From contig QFXI01000011.1 of NCBI GenBank assembly GCA_003402315.1, forward strand, positions 1 to 44,726: a DNA stretch of 44,726 bases, written 5' to 3'. This document shows, in pieces, positions 21,250 to 29,903 of this stretch (position 1 is its first letter; every line of letters begins with the position of its first letter). Below the pieces are notes generated by a model. It worked only from the letters and a program-made list of their open reading frames with translations. It had not been told where the DNA came from and made no database searches. Source of the stretch: Candidatus Nitrotoga sp. LAW. Lineage in GTDB: Bacteria; Pseudomonadota; Gammaproteobacteria; Burkholderiales; Gallionellaceae. The position numbers were made by a program, and so were the translations under genes.

Positions 21250-21891
21250 TTAGCGTGCTGCATTGGCCAACGCAGCTAACGTGTCGGCTCCCAAATCAGC
21301 ACTGTAGTAACCCAGATTTGCGCCTGTCTCATCTACACTCACCTTCGGCATCAGTCCAGCCACTAAAAGCGATTCATTCTTGGCGGCACGATGCACGTCG
21401 TGGGGATCAGTGATGCCTGTATTACTATAAATATTAGAAGCTGCGCTGCCATCCTTTTTTTCCGTACCTTCGTCCAGCGTATATATAGTGCGCTGGTTGA
21501 GCAGGGATGTAGCATGGGAATCATACTCATTAAGTAAGAAAACAAGTATATTTCTGCCGGACACTTCTTTCTGGTTAGTCGACTTCACGTGCAAGATTGC
21601 ACTTTGTATTACGCGGTGAAAAGCAAGCGTAGGCTGTGTATTAATTTCGTCGCTATCGGGTACGATTGGTGTATTTTTATCAACAAAATCAATCAATAAA
21701 ATTCGCAACTCTTCAATATCCACTCCACGAGATTGTAATATCTCTATCGCTGAAGGATTATCCAGCATTGCTAGCAGCAAATGCTCCACTGAAAGAATTT
21801 TGTGCCGCTTAGCACGCGCGTCAATGATTATTTGCCGCAGGTTGGTTTCAAGTTCTTTCCCGAGCAAATCTGCCCGATAAAGCTTCCACAT
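21250..21891 (-). CDS. Stand-alone ClpA N-domain protein
   Basis: Residues about 10-140 match the double Clp N-domain of ClpA: the text VEHLLLAMLDNPSA, then TQPTLAFHRVIQSAILHV and VSGRNILVFLLNEYDSHA, parallels E. coli ClpA closely. The AAA+ ATPase modules of ClpA are missing. Instead there is an unrelated tail of about 70 residues ending ADLGADTLAALANAAR. The start is well supported by GGAGGAAACATCA before the ATG. In ClpA this domain docks the adaptor ClpS and substrates, so a free copy might compete for ClpS or bind other partners. That is inference; it could also be a truncated clpA that kept its reading frame. No clpS or clpP is nearby. Confidence 0.75.
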   Translation of the reverse strand: MWKLYRADLLGKELETNLRQIIIDARAKRHKILSVEHLLLAMLDNPSAIEILQSRGVDIEELRILLIDFVDKNTPIVPDSDEINTQPTLAFHRVIQSAILHVKSTNQKEVSGRNILVFLLNEYDSHATSLLNQRTIYTLDEGTEKKDGSAASNIYSNTGITDPHDVHRAAKNESLLVAGLMPKVSVDETGANLGYYSADLGADTLAALANAAR

Positions 21892-22209
21892 TGATGTTTC
21901 CTCCAGTTAAGTTATAGAAAATATCATTGCTGATTAACACACATCGAAGCCTGTATTACTTTAAACTTCAGACAGTGCCTTCTTTTTGAGTATATTATGA
22001 AAAAATATGGTGGGCAAATAAATATCTGACGAGTAAGCTTAGACTGTGGTAGCGCAGCAAGCCGCAATTTAAGCCGTTTCTTGGTCAAGCCCGGCGGAGT
22101 TGTGAACTTTAACATGGAACTACTTTAGTACTGTAGTTCGTCAATCAGAAGTGTCCTTATTCAAGGTGGCACGAGCGTGGGTGCTTAGCCAACCAAGCCT
22201 TGGATCTTT
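21892..22209. other. Intergenic, no recognised gene
   Basis: About 320 bases between the ClpA-N gene and an integrase tail. A 63-codon minus-strand frame at 21924-22115 has no ribosome site or domain. The ClpA-N promoter should lie here but I cannot point to a clear one. The right part is presumably debris of the vanished element that left the integrase tail. Confidence 0.4.
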
Positions 22210-22431
22210 GAGTGCTTGCGGCATACCTGGGCAAGCTGGCTTGTAATGGCTGGAACGCCATTATCTGTTCTGCAAACGCTTGGTGGGTGGAAGTCACTTG
22301 ATATGGTGCAGCGTTACGCTCACCTTGCACCGGATTTTATCGCCAGTTACACAGAAAACTCTGCAAGAGGCGGAGCACAATTAGAGGTACACAAAAACGA
22401 TATTGCTTTGAGGCTTGTTGCAAGTGCTTGA
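22210..22431 (+). pseudogene. Tyrosine recombinase C-terminal fragment
   Basis: Only the last third of a phage/ICE-type integrase remains. [20 protein letters not shown] carries the catalytic Arg and downstream helix, [16 protein letters not shown] holds the second His/Trp position and the nucleophile Tyr. Homology begins abruptly at the RHTW box; upstream sequence does not encode the rest. It stops 5 bases before the 3' end of tRNA-His, exactly where an integrase gene sits in a tRNA-integrated element. I found no matching tRNA-His repeat elsewhere in the window. Confidence 0.85.
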
Positions 22432-22436
22432 ATATT

Positions 22437-22513
22437 TGGGGTGACTGATGGGGCTCGAACCCACGACAACCGGAATCACAATCCGGGGCTCTACCAACTG
22501 AGCTACAGCCACC
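22437..22513 (-). tRNA. hisT: tRNA-His (anticodon GTG)
   Basis: This is a 77-nt minus-strand tRNA with the extra 5' G (G-1) facing discriminator C73, a bacterial tRNA-His hallmark. The acceptor is GTGGCTG paired with CAGTCAC with one G-U pair, the anticodon loop holds TTGTGAT, and CCA is encoded. It is the last tRNA of a His-Arg-Pro cluster and its 3' end adjoins an integrase tail. Confidence 0.95.
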
Positions 22514-22542
22514 ACTGGGTAAAACTCGACAAAATATGTCTG

Positions 22543-22619
22543 TGGCGTGCCCGACAGGAATCGAACCTGTAACCCCCAGCTTAGAAGGCTGGTGCTCTAT
22601 CCGGTTGAGCTACGGGCAC
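22543..22619 (-). tRNA. tRNA-Arg (anticodon TCT)
   Basis: This is a 77-nt minus-strand tRNA with acceptor GTGCCCG/CGGGCAC, anticodon loop CTTCTAA (TCT, reads AGA/AGG), T loop GGTTCGATT and an encoded CCA. It is the middle gene of the His-Arg-Pro cluster. Confidence 0.95.
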
Positions 22620-22660
22620 AATTTCCTGCAAGTCATTTGACTCTGTACTACTAAGATATA

Positions 22661-22737
22661 TGGTCGGGGTGGAGAGATTCGAACTCCCGACATCCTGCTC
22701 CCAAAGCAGGCGCGCTACCAGGCTACGCTACACCCCG
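22661..22737 (-). tRNA. proM: tRNA-Pro (anticodon TGG)
   Basis: This is a 77-nt minus-strand tRNA with acceptor CGGGGTG/CACCCCG, anticodon loop TTTGGGA (TGG), T loop AGTTCGAAT and an encoded CCA. It is the first gene transcribed in the cluster. It lies downstream of pgsA on the same strand. Confidence 0.95.
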
Positions 22738-22903
22738 AAAGCGGAGGACTATACCCTGCATGAGATAAAAAATCAATCATGTTCGGGTTATTTTGCAGTG
22801 TGCCCATGAAATGTTATCTCCACACAACCTAAATGACGGAACATTATTTCGAGGCCTCTTACCAACATAAAGTAGCCATTTTATGTAACATACATACCCC
22901 CAT

Positions 22904-23470
22904 TTATTTGCGGGCAATTTGTGGCAGCGCAAGTTTCAAGTAATAGATCATTGACCACAATGTCAAAACAGCAGCAAGATAAATCAATAAAGTACCCAAT
23001 GCATTAGCAGGCAAACCAACCAACGAGTCATGACAGAGCAGCAGCATTATGGCGATCATCTGAAATACAGTTTTCACCTTGCCAAGCATGGAAACTGCTG
23101 TGCTCTTGCTTTCGCCAAGCTGCGCCATCCATTCACGTAAGGCAGAAATGGCAATTTCACGGCCTATAATAATAAAAGCAATGACCATATCCACATAACC
23201 AAGCTTTACCAGCACAATTAATGCAGCAGCCACCATCAGCTTATCAGCGACTGGATCGAGAAATGCACCAAAGGCAGAAGTTTGATTGAGCGCGCGCGCC
23301 AAATAACCATCTAGCCAATCTGTAAGAGCGGCCAATGCGAATATCACCGTGCTAACTAAATGCTTGTGGTGCAGGGAAAGTGCTGTATCCGGTAAGTAGA
23401 ACACCCCAAGAAATACAGGTATGAGGATAATGCGAAACCAGGTCAGCAAATTTGGAATATTGAGTGGCAT
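22904..23470 (-). CDS. pgsA: CDP-diacylglycerol--glycerol-3-phosphate 3-phosphatidyltransferase
   Basis: This inner-membrane enzyme makes phosphatidylglycerol phosphate, the first committed step to phosphatidylglycerol. The 188-residue product has about five membrane helices and the CDP-alcohol phosphotransferase signature DWLDGYLARALNQ followed by GAFLDPVADK (about 50-77), with all metal-binding Asp residues present. It starts 2 bases after the uvrC stop, the common uvrC-pgsA arrangement, and leads into a tRNA cluster. Confidence 0.95.
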   Translation of the reverse strand: MPLNIPNLLTWFRIILIPVFLGVFYLPDTALSLHHKHLVSTVIFALAALTDWLDGYLARALNQTSAFGAFLDPVADKLMVAAALIVLVKLGYVDMVIAFIIIGREIAISALREWMAQLGESKSTAVSMLGKVKTVFQMIAIMLLLCHDSLVGLPANALGTLLIYLAAVLTLWSMIYYLKLALPQIARK

Positions 23471-23472
23471 GA

Positions 23473-25284
23473 TCAGTGCAATTGTTGATAAATTTTTTCC
23501 GCCAGCGACAGACTAACACCCTCTACCTGTGCCAACTCTTCTAAACTGGCTTGATACACGCCCTGCAGACCTCCGAACCGAGCGAGCAGATTACGCCTGC
23601 GCTTCTCTCCTACCCCGCTAATCTCTTCCAGCATGGAGGTTGTGCGCGTTTTACCGCGCTTGGCGCGGTGTCCACTAATAGCGAAACGATGCGCCTCATC
23701 GCGCACCTGCTGAATCAAGTGTAATGCTGGATTGTCCGGCAACAATTGTAGCGGTTTTTCATGCTGCGGAAGTAACAATTGCTCTAACCCGGGCTTGCGC
23801 TCCACGCCTTTGGCTACGCCCATTAACGGGATTTCCATCAGGCCTAGTTGTTCTAACACCTGACAAGCCACACTTAACTGACCCGCGCCGCCATCTATCA
23901 AAATTAAATCGGGACGCTTGCCTTCCCCCGCCTGTAATTTTTGATAGCGACGAAACAAGGCTTGGCGCATGGCTGCGTAGTCGTCTCCCCCAATGATACC
24001 GCTAATGTTGTAGCGTCGGTACTCCACAGTACGCATAGCCAAATTATCGTACACAACACAGGAAGCCACAGTCGCTTCGCCCATAGTGTGGCTGATATCA
24101 AAACATTCAATGCGTGACAATTGGGGTAGCTCAAGCACTTCGCGCAATTTCTCCAGTCGAGCCAGCTGTCCGGCCTGCTGGCCTGCTTGCTGGTGTAATG
24201 CCAGCAGAGCATTTTTCAGCGCCATATCCAACCATTGGCGCCGTTCACCACTTACACTATGGCGTATCTGTACCTTATGCCCGACCTGTTCGCCAAGTAA
24301 TTCTTCCAAAGTATTTGCCGCGAGAGGTGTGCTGGTAAGAATAAGAGGTGGCACGCTATGGTTTAAATAATGCTGTGCCAAAAAAGCATGTAGCACTTCG
24401 TCAGCCGCCTGCGCTTCGGCATTTTGCGGAAAAAAGCTCTTATCACCGAGATGTCTACCACCGCGCACCATGGCCAAATTCACACACAGTACACCGTTCA
24501 ACTCAGCGACAGCAACAATGTCCGCATCTGTTGCACGACCACTTTCCATGAACTGCTTTTGCTGCACCGTATGCAGCGCATGCAACTGGTCGCGTAGCGC
24601 AGCAGCCTGTTCATAATGTTGGGTCTTTGCCGCTTGCTCCATAGCTAGCCTTAGCGATCCTTCCACCTCGCCCTGCTTGCCTTGTAATAGCAAATTCGCA
24701 TTGTGCACATCAATTGCATAGTTCTGCTGGCTAATCAATCCAACACAAGGGGCAGTACAACGATGAATTTGATGCAGCAAACAGGGACGAGCGCGATTGG
24801 AAAATGTGCTGTCCTCGCAAGTACGGATGCGAAAAATTTTTTGCAGCAACTGTATGCTTTCCTTGGCGGCTTGTGAGTTTGGGTAAGGCCCGAAGTATTG
24901 ATGGTATTTACCAGTCGCACCACGATAATAAGCGAGGCGAGGAAAACCATGCCCGGTCAGGACGATATATGGGTAAGATTTATCATCTCTAAAAAGTATG
25001 TTGTATCGCGGTTTTAATGTTTTTATTAAGTTATTTTCCAGCAGCAGAGCCTCAGCCTCAGAACGTGTGACCGTCACCTCAATACGGGCAATATGCGACA
25101 CCATCAGGCTGATGCGCGGTGAGATGTTTGTTTTCTGGAAGTAGGATGCAACGCGTTTTTTAAGCTGCCCAGCTTTGCCTACATAAAGCACTTGCCCTTG
25201 GCTATCCAACATACGATACACACCAGGCAGTAGGGGCAGACTGGCAACAAATGATTTAAGGTCAAACTCGGTTGTTTGGGTCAA
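23473..25284 (-). CDS. uvrC: UvrABC excision nuclease subunit C
   Basis: UvrC makes both incisions around DNA lesions in nucleotide excision repair. The 603-residue product has the GIY-YIG nuclease ([19 protein letters not shown], about 18-36), a four-Cys patch ([21 protein letters not shown]), a UVR domain near 205-240, the RNase H-like endonuclease ([19 protein letters not shown]) and C-terminal helix-hairpin-helix motifs. The length is normal. Its start lies 23 bases inside the end of the upstream glycosylase gene, so the two repair genes are probably co-transcribed. Confidence 0.96.
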   Translation of the reverse strand: MTQTTEFDLKSFVASLPLLPGVYRMLDSQGQVLYVGKAGQLKKRVASYFQKTNISPRISLMVSHIARIEVTVTRSEAEALLLENNLIKTLKPRYNILFRDDKSYPYIVLTGHGFPRLAYYRGATGKYHQYFGPYPNSQAAKESIQLLQKIFRIRTCEDSTFSNRARPCLLHQIHRCTAPCVGLISQQNYAIDVHNANLLLQGKQGEVEGSLRLAMEQAAKTQHYEQAAALRDQLHALHTVQQKQFMESGRATDADIVAVAELNGVLCVNLAMVRGGRHLGDKSFFPQNAEAQAADEVLHAFLAQHYLNHSVPPLILTSTPLAANTLEELLGEQVGHKVQIRHSVSGERRQWLDMALKNALLALHQQAGQQAGQLARLEKLREVLELPQLSRIECFDISHTMGEATVASCVVYDNLAMRTVEYRRYNISGIIGGDDYAAMRQALFRRYQKLQAGEGKRPDLILIDGGAGQLSVACQVLEQLGLMEIPLMGVAKGVERKPGLEQLLLPQHEKPLQLLPDNPALHLIQQVRDEAHRFAISGHRAKRGKTRTTSMLEEISGVGEKRRRNLLARFGGLQGVYQASLEELAQVEGVSLSLAEKIYQQLH

Positions 25285-25942
25285 GGTTATTATTTAGGTC
25301 ACGGCTATGCAAATATAGAACAATTGCGCTGAAAACGGCATGAAACATCGCCTCGGTCAGGCGCTTGGTCTGGGTATTGTAGCGGCTGCAATGGTAGCTG
25401 TCATACAGCATTATGCCGTTCGGCAGTGCATGCCGCATGCCATGCGAAAATTTATAGTCTTTTATTTTCAAGTCCAGCGCAAGCAACACCGCAAGATGGG
25501 CAATCGCCCCTAAAGCCAGGACTACTGCGCCTAACGGTAAAGAAGCCAGTTCAGCCACCAAATATTGATTGCATTGCCGCACTTCGGCAGGTTCCGGCTT
25601 GTTCTGCGGCGGCAAACAGCGCACCGCATTGGTAACACGGCAATCGCTTAAAATCAGTTCGGCATTAACATGACCTGCGGCATTCAAAGGTTCGGATTGA
25701 CTAGCAAAACCAAATTGATAAAGTGTGGAATACAGCAATTTCCCGGCAAAATCGCCGGTAAATGGCCGACCTGTGCGATTCGCTCCATGCATACCAGGTG
25801 CCAATCCCACTATTAGCAGACGCGCCTGCGCATCGCCGAAGGACGGCACCGGGCGAGCATAATAATCTGGATATGTTTGACGCACATCACCCAGAAAGTT
25901 CGCCAAGCGTGGGCATAAATGGCAAGTGGTAGAAAATTCCAT
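25262..25942 (-). CDS. Uracil-DNA glycosylase, family 5-like (UDGb)
   Basis: This is a predicted base-excision enzyme removing uracil (and perhaps hypoxanthine or other deaminated bases) from DNA. The 226-residue product has motif 1 [16 protein letters not shown] (46-61), characteristic of the UDGb group, and motif 2 SYHCSRYNT near residue 180, where most relatives read H-P-S. Cys7, Cys10, Cys101 and Cys109 could ligate the 4Fe-4S cluster of family 4/5 enzymes. It overlaps uvrC by 23 bases, putting two repair functions in one transcript. Family 4 is the alternative but the HGANRTGR text favours family 5. Confidence 0.85.
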   Translation of the reverse strand: MEFSTTCHLCPRLANFLGDVRQTYPDYYARPVPSFGDAQARLLIVGLAPGMHGANRTGRPFTGDFAGKLLYSTLYQFGFASQSEPLNAAGHVNAELILSDCRVTNAVRCLPPQNKPEPAEVRQCNQYLVAELASLPLGAVVLALGAIAHLAVLLALDLKIKDYKFSHGMRHALPNGIMLYDSYHCSRYNTQTKRLTEAMFHAVFSAIVLYLHSRDLNNNLDPNNRV

Positions 25943-26340
25943 GCGCTATCTATCCAAATAATTGATACTTCGCAAAAAATAAAATGCATTTAGTCGTAAA
26001 GCGCATGAAATTATTGATCATAATACCCATATCAGCAATTCAACCGTAATAGTCTAAATTACCTTCGTCGTGACCATTGATATGCGATGCATTCAAACTC
26101 AATTTTCAATATACACTTTCAATTCGTCGGCTTTCAACGACAATAGTATTTGCACTATTTCAAATAATTAGAATTGCCACAGGTTTTATGTTGCCATGTA
26201 ACGACACAAAAATTTCAATTTTTTTAAAAAAAATTGAAATTAAATAGCAATCATTTGTTTTTATTAACAATAAATAATGGCATGATATATGCTTATTTTA
26301 TCAATACAGCAATATTGCTGAGCTGATAAAGGAAGTTAAG
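25943..26340. other. A/T-rich intergenic region between divergent genes
   Basis: About 400 bases separate the glycosylase/uvrC unit (minus) from the EF-hand gene (plus), so both promoters must lie here. It is strongly A/T-rich. One long palindrome at 26211-26241 is listed separately. I could not settle on unambiguous -35/-10 pairs. Confidence 0.45.
26211..26241. repeat. Perfect 15-bp palindrome of A/T-rich sequence
   Basis: AATTTCAATTTTTTT (26211-26225) is mirrored by its exact reverse complement ending at 26241, with one extra A between the arms. It lies 100 bases upstream of the EF-hand gene. It could be an operator, a bidirectional terminator-like hairpin or a nucleoid-protein site; the sequence alone does not say which. 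Confidence 0.65.
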
Positions 26341-26601
26341 ATGAACTATTCTTCAAGAATACAAAATACTCCGGCCCAATCAATCGCTCTAGTTTCTATG
26401 CTGTTAATTGGCGCAACTGGCATTGTTCAGGCTGATTCCATTACCAAGGAAAATGCACCATCTTGGGCCGCTTACGACACAAACAGCGATAGCTTTGTTA
26501 GTTTGGAGGAAGCCACAACCAAGCAAATGCCCGCTCGTGTATTCAAAGAACTGGACGCCAGCCATGACGGTAAATTAAACAAAGATGAATTTACTAAATA
26601 A
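26341..26601 (+). CDS. Secreted EF-hand calcium-binding protein
   Basis: This is an 86-residue exported protein with a signal peptide (hydrophobic 13-30, cleavage near VQA-DS) and a mature domain of about 55 residues. Two EF-hand loops are visible: DTNSDSFVSLEE (about 45-56) and DASHDGKLNKDE (about 72-83), with acidic or oxygen side chains at positions 1, 3, 5 and 12. AAAGGAAG precedes the ATG. A strong terminator follows at 26662, so it is probably monocistronic. The partner or role of the calcium binding is unknown. Confidence 0.88.
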   Translation: MNYSSRIQNTPAQSIALVSMLLIGATGIVQADSITKENAPSWAAYDTNSDSFVSLEEATTKQMPARVFKELDASHDGKLNKDEFTK

Positions 26602-26661
26602 AGCGGCAATTTACAGTAATCTGAGTTGACTTCTGTTTTTTTCATAAAAGCTCCCCTTCTG

Positions 26662-26692
26662 GTGCGTCAGCTCCCCCTGACGCACTCTTTTT
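26662..26692 (+). terminator. Intrinsic terminator after the EF-hand gene
   Basis: GTGCGTCAG (26662-26670), a 6-base loop and CTGACGCAC (26677-26685) form a perfect 9-bp stem followed by TCTTTTT. It is the clearest intrinsic terminator in the left half of the window. Confidence 0.9.
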
Positions 26693-27272
26693 GCGCCATC
26701 TGAATGTATTTTTTATATTTGACGGGCGGATTTAAAATGGCAGATTCAACTTCGAAGTGCAACAGCTAACGATGGCTCGGCATAGCGCATTCCAAATATA
26801 CTGCATGCAATAATTCGAAATCCAACACTTTGCATGGCCGTGGTTGAGTCACCCTATCGCCCACTGCACTTACCACTAAACAACGAACAGCTTTCAGTCA
26901 ACGATTTCCAGGCGTTCTTTAACGCTAACACATGACCCTGAATCATAACTTCGCCACTTCTGCCCATTTGCATAGTGCTTGCAGCATAATCTGGCACAAC
27001 CTCCCCCATCACGGATGTCCGCATAGACATGCCAGTAGATCGCCTCATGGCGCCCGTCTTTTGGGCAAGCCGAATTTGACCAAAACCAGCTTGTTTCAAC
27101 CCGTAAATCTGGTATCGTTACCAGTTGGTGGGCATGGGTACATTTCTTACTTACACCCCTTTTACTGGATTGTTTAAGTGGCTCCGAATATTAACGCGGC
27201 TTGCCGCCGAAACTCTCTTATAAAATGACACTTCAGTGCTGAATCCCCCATTTATTGTTATGGAGCCAAGGA
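26693..27272. other. Intergenic region upstream of the formaldehyde genes
   Basis: About 580 bases with no convincing gene. Overlapping frames at 26854-27099 (minus) and 26932-27177 (plus) are antisense to each other, lack ribosome sites and show no domain I know. The adhC promoter is expected within about 100 bases of 27273; I cannot define it, and no FrmR-type regulator gene is adjacent. Confidence 0.45.
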
Positions 27273-28379
27273 ATGAAAACAAAAGCTGCAATCGCATGGA
27301 AGGCCGGTGCGCCACTGACAGTTGAAGAAGTTGACCTTGCAGGGCCAAGGGAGGGTGAAGTACTGGTCGAAATCAAAGCGACTGGAATCTGCCATACTGA
27401 TTATTACACGCTATCGGGTTCTGACCCGGAAGGTATTTTTCCATCGATCCTTGGGCACGAAGGCGCAGGCATCGTGGTAGATGTCGGCCCGGGTGTTTCC
27501 TCTCTTAAAAAATACGATCATGTTATTCCTCTATACACCCCTGAATGCCGCCAATGCAAGTACTGCTTGTCGCGCAAGACCAATCTTTGTCAAGCCATCC
27601 GCGCAACCCAAGGTCGCGGCTTGATGCCTGATGCTACATCACGTTTCTCGATTGACGGCAAGCCCATCTATCACTATATGGGAACCTCAACTTTCTCCAA
27701 CTACATCGTCGTTCCTGAAATTGCATTGGCTAAAATCCGTGAAGATGCGCCATTCGACAAGGCTTGTTACATCGGCTGTGGTGTGACGACCGGTGTTGGC
27801 GCCGTGGTTTTTTCAGCTAAAGTTGAAGCCGGCGCGAATGTGGTGGTGTTTGGATTGGGTGGCATTGGTCTGAACGTAATTCAAGGCGCAAAGATGGTAG
27901 GTGCCAACAAGATTATCGGCGTTGACATCAATCCCGGACGAATCGAGATAGCTCGCAAGTTCGGCATGACCGATTTCGTGAATCCAAAAGAAGCTGGAGA
28001 TATCGTCAATCACATAATCCAGTTGACCGACGGTGGAGCTGACTACTCCTTCGAATGTATTGGTAATGTCACCACCATGCGGCAGGCGCTTGAGTGTTGC
28101 CATAAAGGTTGGGGGCAATCATTTATCATTGGCGTTGCCGCCGCCGGGCAAGAAATCAGCACGCGCCCATTTCAACTGGTAACCGGTCGCGAATGGAAAG
28201 GTTCCGCTTTTGGCGGGGCACGCGGCCGTACCGATGTACCGAAAATTGTTGACTGGTACATGGAAGGTAAATTGAATATCGATGATTTAATTACCCATAC
28301 CTTGCCGCTGGAGCGCATCAATGAAGGCTTTGATTTGATGAAGAGCGGCGAATCAATTCGTTCTGTCGTGCTGTATTGA
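27273..28379 (+). CDS. frmA: S-(hydroxymethyl)glutathione dehydrogenase (class III alcohol dehydrogenase)
   Basis: This enzyme oxidises the glutathione adduct of formaldehyde to S-formylglutathione with NAD+. The 368-residue product has catalytic zinc ligands Cys40 and His62 (GHEGAG) and the structural zinc set Cys92, 95, 98 and 106. The Rossmann motif GLGGIGLNVIQGAK follows near 193. I start it at ATG 27273 (GGAG upstream, MKTKAAIAWK is the conserved N-terminus) and not at 27255. The next gene encodes the hydrolase for its product, so together they detoxify or oxidise formaldehyde to formate. AdhC is the equivalent name. Confidence 0.95.
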   Translation: MKTKAAIAWKAGAPLTVEEVDLAGPREGEVLVEIKATGICHTDYYTLSGSDPEGIFPSILGHEGAGIVVDVGPGVSSLKKYDHVIPLYTPECRQCKYCLSRKTNLCQAIRATQGRGLMPDATSRFSIDGKPIYHYMGTSTFSNYIVVPEIALAKIREDAPFDKACYIGCGVTTGVGAVVFSAKVEAGANVVVFGLGGIGLNVIQGAKMVGANKIIGVDINPGRIEIARKFGMTDFVNPKEAGDIVNHIIQLTDGGADYSFECIGNVTTMRQALECCHKGWGQSFIIGVAAAGQEISTRPFQLVTGREWKGSAFGGARGRTDVPKIVDWYMEGKLNIDDLITHTLPLERINEGFDLMKSGESIRSVVLY

Positions 28380-28391
28380 ACGGACTGAGCC

Positions 28392-29243
28392 ATGATTGAA
28401 CTGATCAGCGAACACGCATGTTTTGGAGGGATCCAACAGTTCTATAGCCATCATTCCAAAGAAATCGGCTTGCCAATGCGTTTTTCAGTATTTCTGCCAC
28501 CGCAGGCTCGGGAAGGCAAGGTTCCTGCCCTATTCTGTTTGGCCGGCCTGACCTGTTCAGAAGAAACTTTCATGGTCAAGGCAGGGGCACAACGTAGTGC
28601 TGCGCGGCAGGGACTGATGCTGATTGCGCCCGATACCAGCCCGCGTGGCGCCAATATTCCAGGCGAAGCAGATAGCTGGGATTTAGGGGTCGGTGCAGGT
28701 TTCTATCTCGATGCGACAGAAGCACCATGGGACAAGCATTACCGTATGTACAGCTACGTGCTGGAGCTATATGAACTAATTGTGCGAGAATTTCCAGTAC
28801 ACTCTTCCAGTATTGGCATTACCGGGCACTCGATGGGCGGACATGGGGCGCTTGTCCTGGCGTTGCGCAATCCGGACCTTTTTAAAACAGTATCGGCATT
28901 TGCGCCGATCTGTGCACCAAGTAAATGTCCTTGGGGTGTTAAGGCATTTGCTACGTATCTGGGCAGCGAGCAAGAGAATTGGCAACAATACGATGCCAGT
29001 GTGCTCATGGAACAAAGGCACGCGCCATTTCCAAACGGAATACTGATTGATCAGGGGTTAAGCGATAAATTTCTGCCCAATCAACTGTTTCCCCAAGCGT
29101 TCGAAGCAGCCTGCCAAAAAGCGCAGCAACCCTTGGAACTGCGCAAGCATGCTGACTACGACCATGGGTATTATTTTATTTCGACATTCGTCGAAGAACA
29201 TATTCAATTTCATCACCGAACATTAAATGGAACAACTCCATAA
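28392..29243 (+). CDS. fghA: S-formylglutathione hydrolase
   Basis: This esterase hydrolyses S-formylglutathione to formate and glutathione. The 283-residue alpha/beta-hydrolase has the nucleophile elbow GHSMGGHG with Ser147, the oxyanion region CLAGLTCSEE (49-58), and C-terminal Asp/His in SDKFLP and ADYDHGYYF. It starts 12 bases after the dehydrogenase stop and is almost surely co-transcribed with it. This is the FrmB/FghA family. Confidence 0.95.
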   Translation: MIELISEHACFGGIQQFYSHHSKEIGLPMRFSVFLPPQAREGKVPALFCLAGLTCSEETFMVKAGAQRSAARQGLMLIAPDTSPRGANIPGEADSWDLGVGAGFYLDATEAPWDKHYRMYSYVLELYELIVREFPVHSSSIGITGHSMGGHGALVLALRNPDLFKTVSAFAPICAPSKCPWGVKAFATYLGSEQENWQQYDASVLMEQRHAPFPNGILIDQGLSDKFLPNQLFPQAFEAACQKAQQPLELRKHADYDHGYYFISTFVEEHIQFHHRTLNGTTP

Positions 29244-29390
29244 CAATATCGATTGTATTTGCCCAATTTGTTGACAAGCCATTAAAAAATTTCTTGGTGA
29301 ATATTTTATTAATTTGTGAAGCTGTGATTGCCATTGGCGCAATGGCTTGATACAGTGCGGTGTTTTTTCAACTAAAGGGAGTCATTAATT

Positions 29391-29684
29391 ATGAATAAAG
29401 CAGAGTTGATTGATGTAGTAGCTAAATCCACAAAAAATCCAAAGACAAATGTCGAGGAGATACTAAATGCGCTGATGGCTGCTGTACAAGCAACATTGGT
29501 AAAAGGTGATAACGTGCAGCTGATTGGTTTTGGCACCTTTGCTGTCGAACAGCGCGCTGCTCGGATTGGACGGAATCCAGCTACCGGAAAAGAACTAAAA
29601 ATACCAGCCAAGAAAGTTGCGAAATTTAAAGTCGGCAGCAAATTGAAAGACGCGGTTGCTGGCGTAAAAGCTAAAAAGAAATAA
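29391..29684 (+). CDS. hup: HU-family DNA-binding protein
   Basis: This histone-like protein bends and compacts DNA as a dimer. The 97 residues are slightly longer than the usual 90 because of a Lys-rich end (GVKAKKK). The IHF/HU signature GFGTFAVEQRAARIGRNPATG spans about 46-66 and the DNA-intercalating proline is in RNPATGK. AAAGGGAG precedes the ATG. A strong terminator follows. HU is favoured over IHF subunits by text and genomic isolation. Confidence 0.93.
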   Translation: MNKAELIDVVAKSTKNPKTNVEEILNALMAAVQATLVKGDNVQLIGFGTFAVEQRAARIGRNPATGKELKIPAKKVAKFKVGSKLKDAVAGVKAKKK

Positions 29685-29696
29685 CCAGCACAGTTA

Positions 29697-29733
29697 AGCG
29701 TGCCCCCCCCCCCCCAAATCTGGGGCACGCTAT
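29697..29733 (+). terminator. Intrinsic terminator of hup with a poly-C loop
   Basis: AGCGTGCCCC (29697-29706) pairs with GGGGCACGCT (29722-29731). The loop consists of the rest of a 13-base C run (29703-29715) plus AAATCT. The tail ATCTC is poor in T. The C run makes the hairpin able to slip into several equivalent pairings. Confidence 0.75.
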
Positions 29734-29903
29734 CTCATCATTTCTAAATTAATATTTCCGCCTCGTTTGCGGCATCACGCTTTAAACCCTGAGATTCACA
29801 TCTTTCATTTTTATTCTCAGTTGCCTGTTATAAACCGGCCAATAACAGATTAAGTGTAATTTTGGTTGACACCCATTCCATAAGAGCTGTGGCGTTTAGT
29901 TTT

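Noticed and set aside
26854-27177. Overlapping frames on both strands upstream of frmA
   Set aside because: They are antisense to one another, lack start signals and have no family resemblance.
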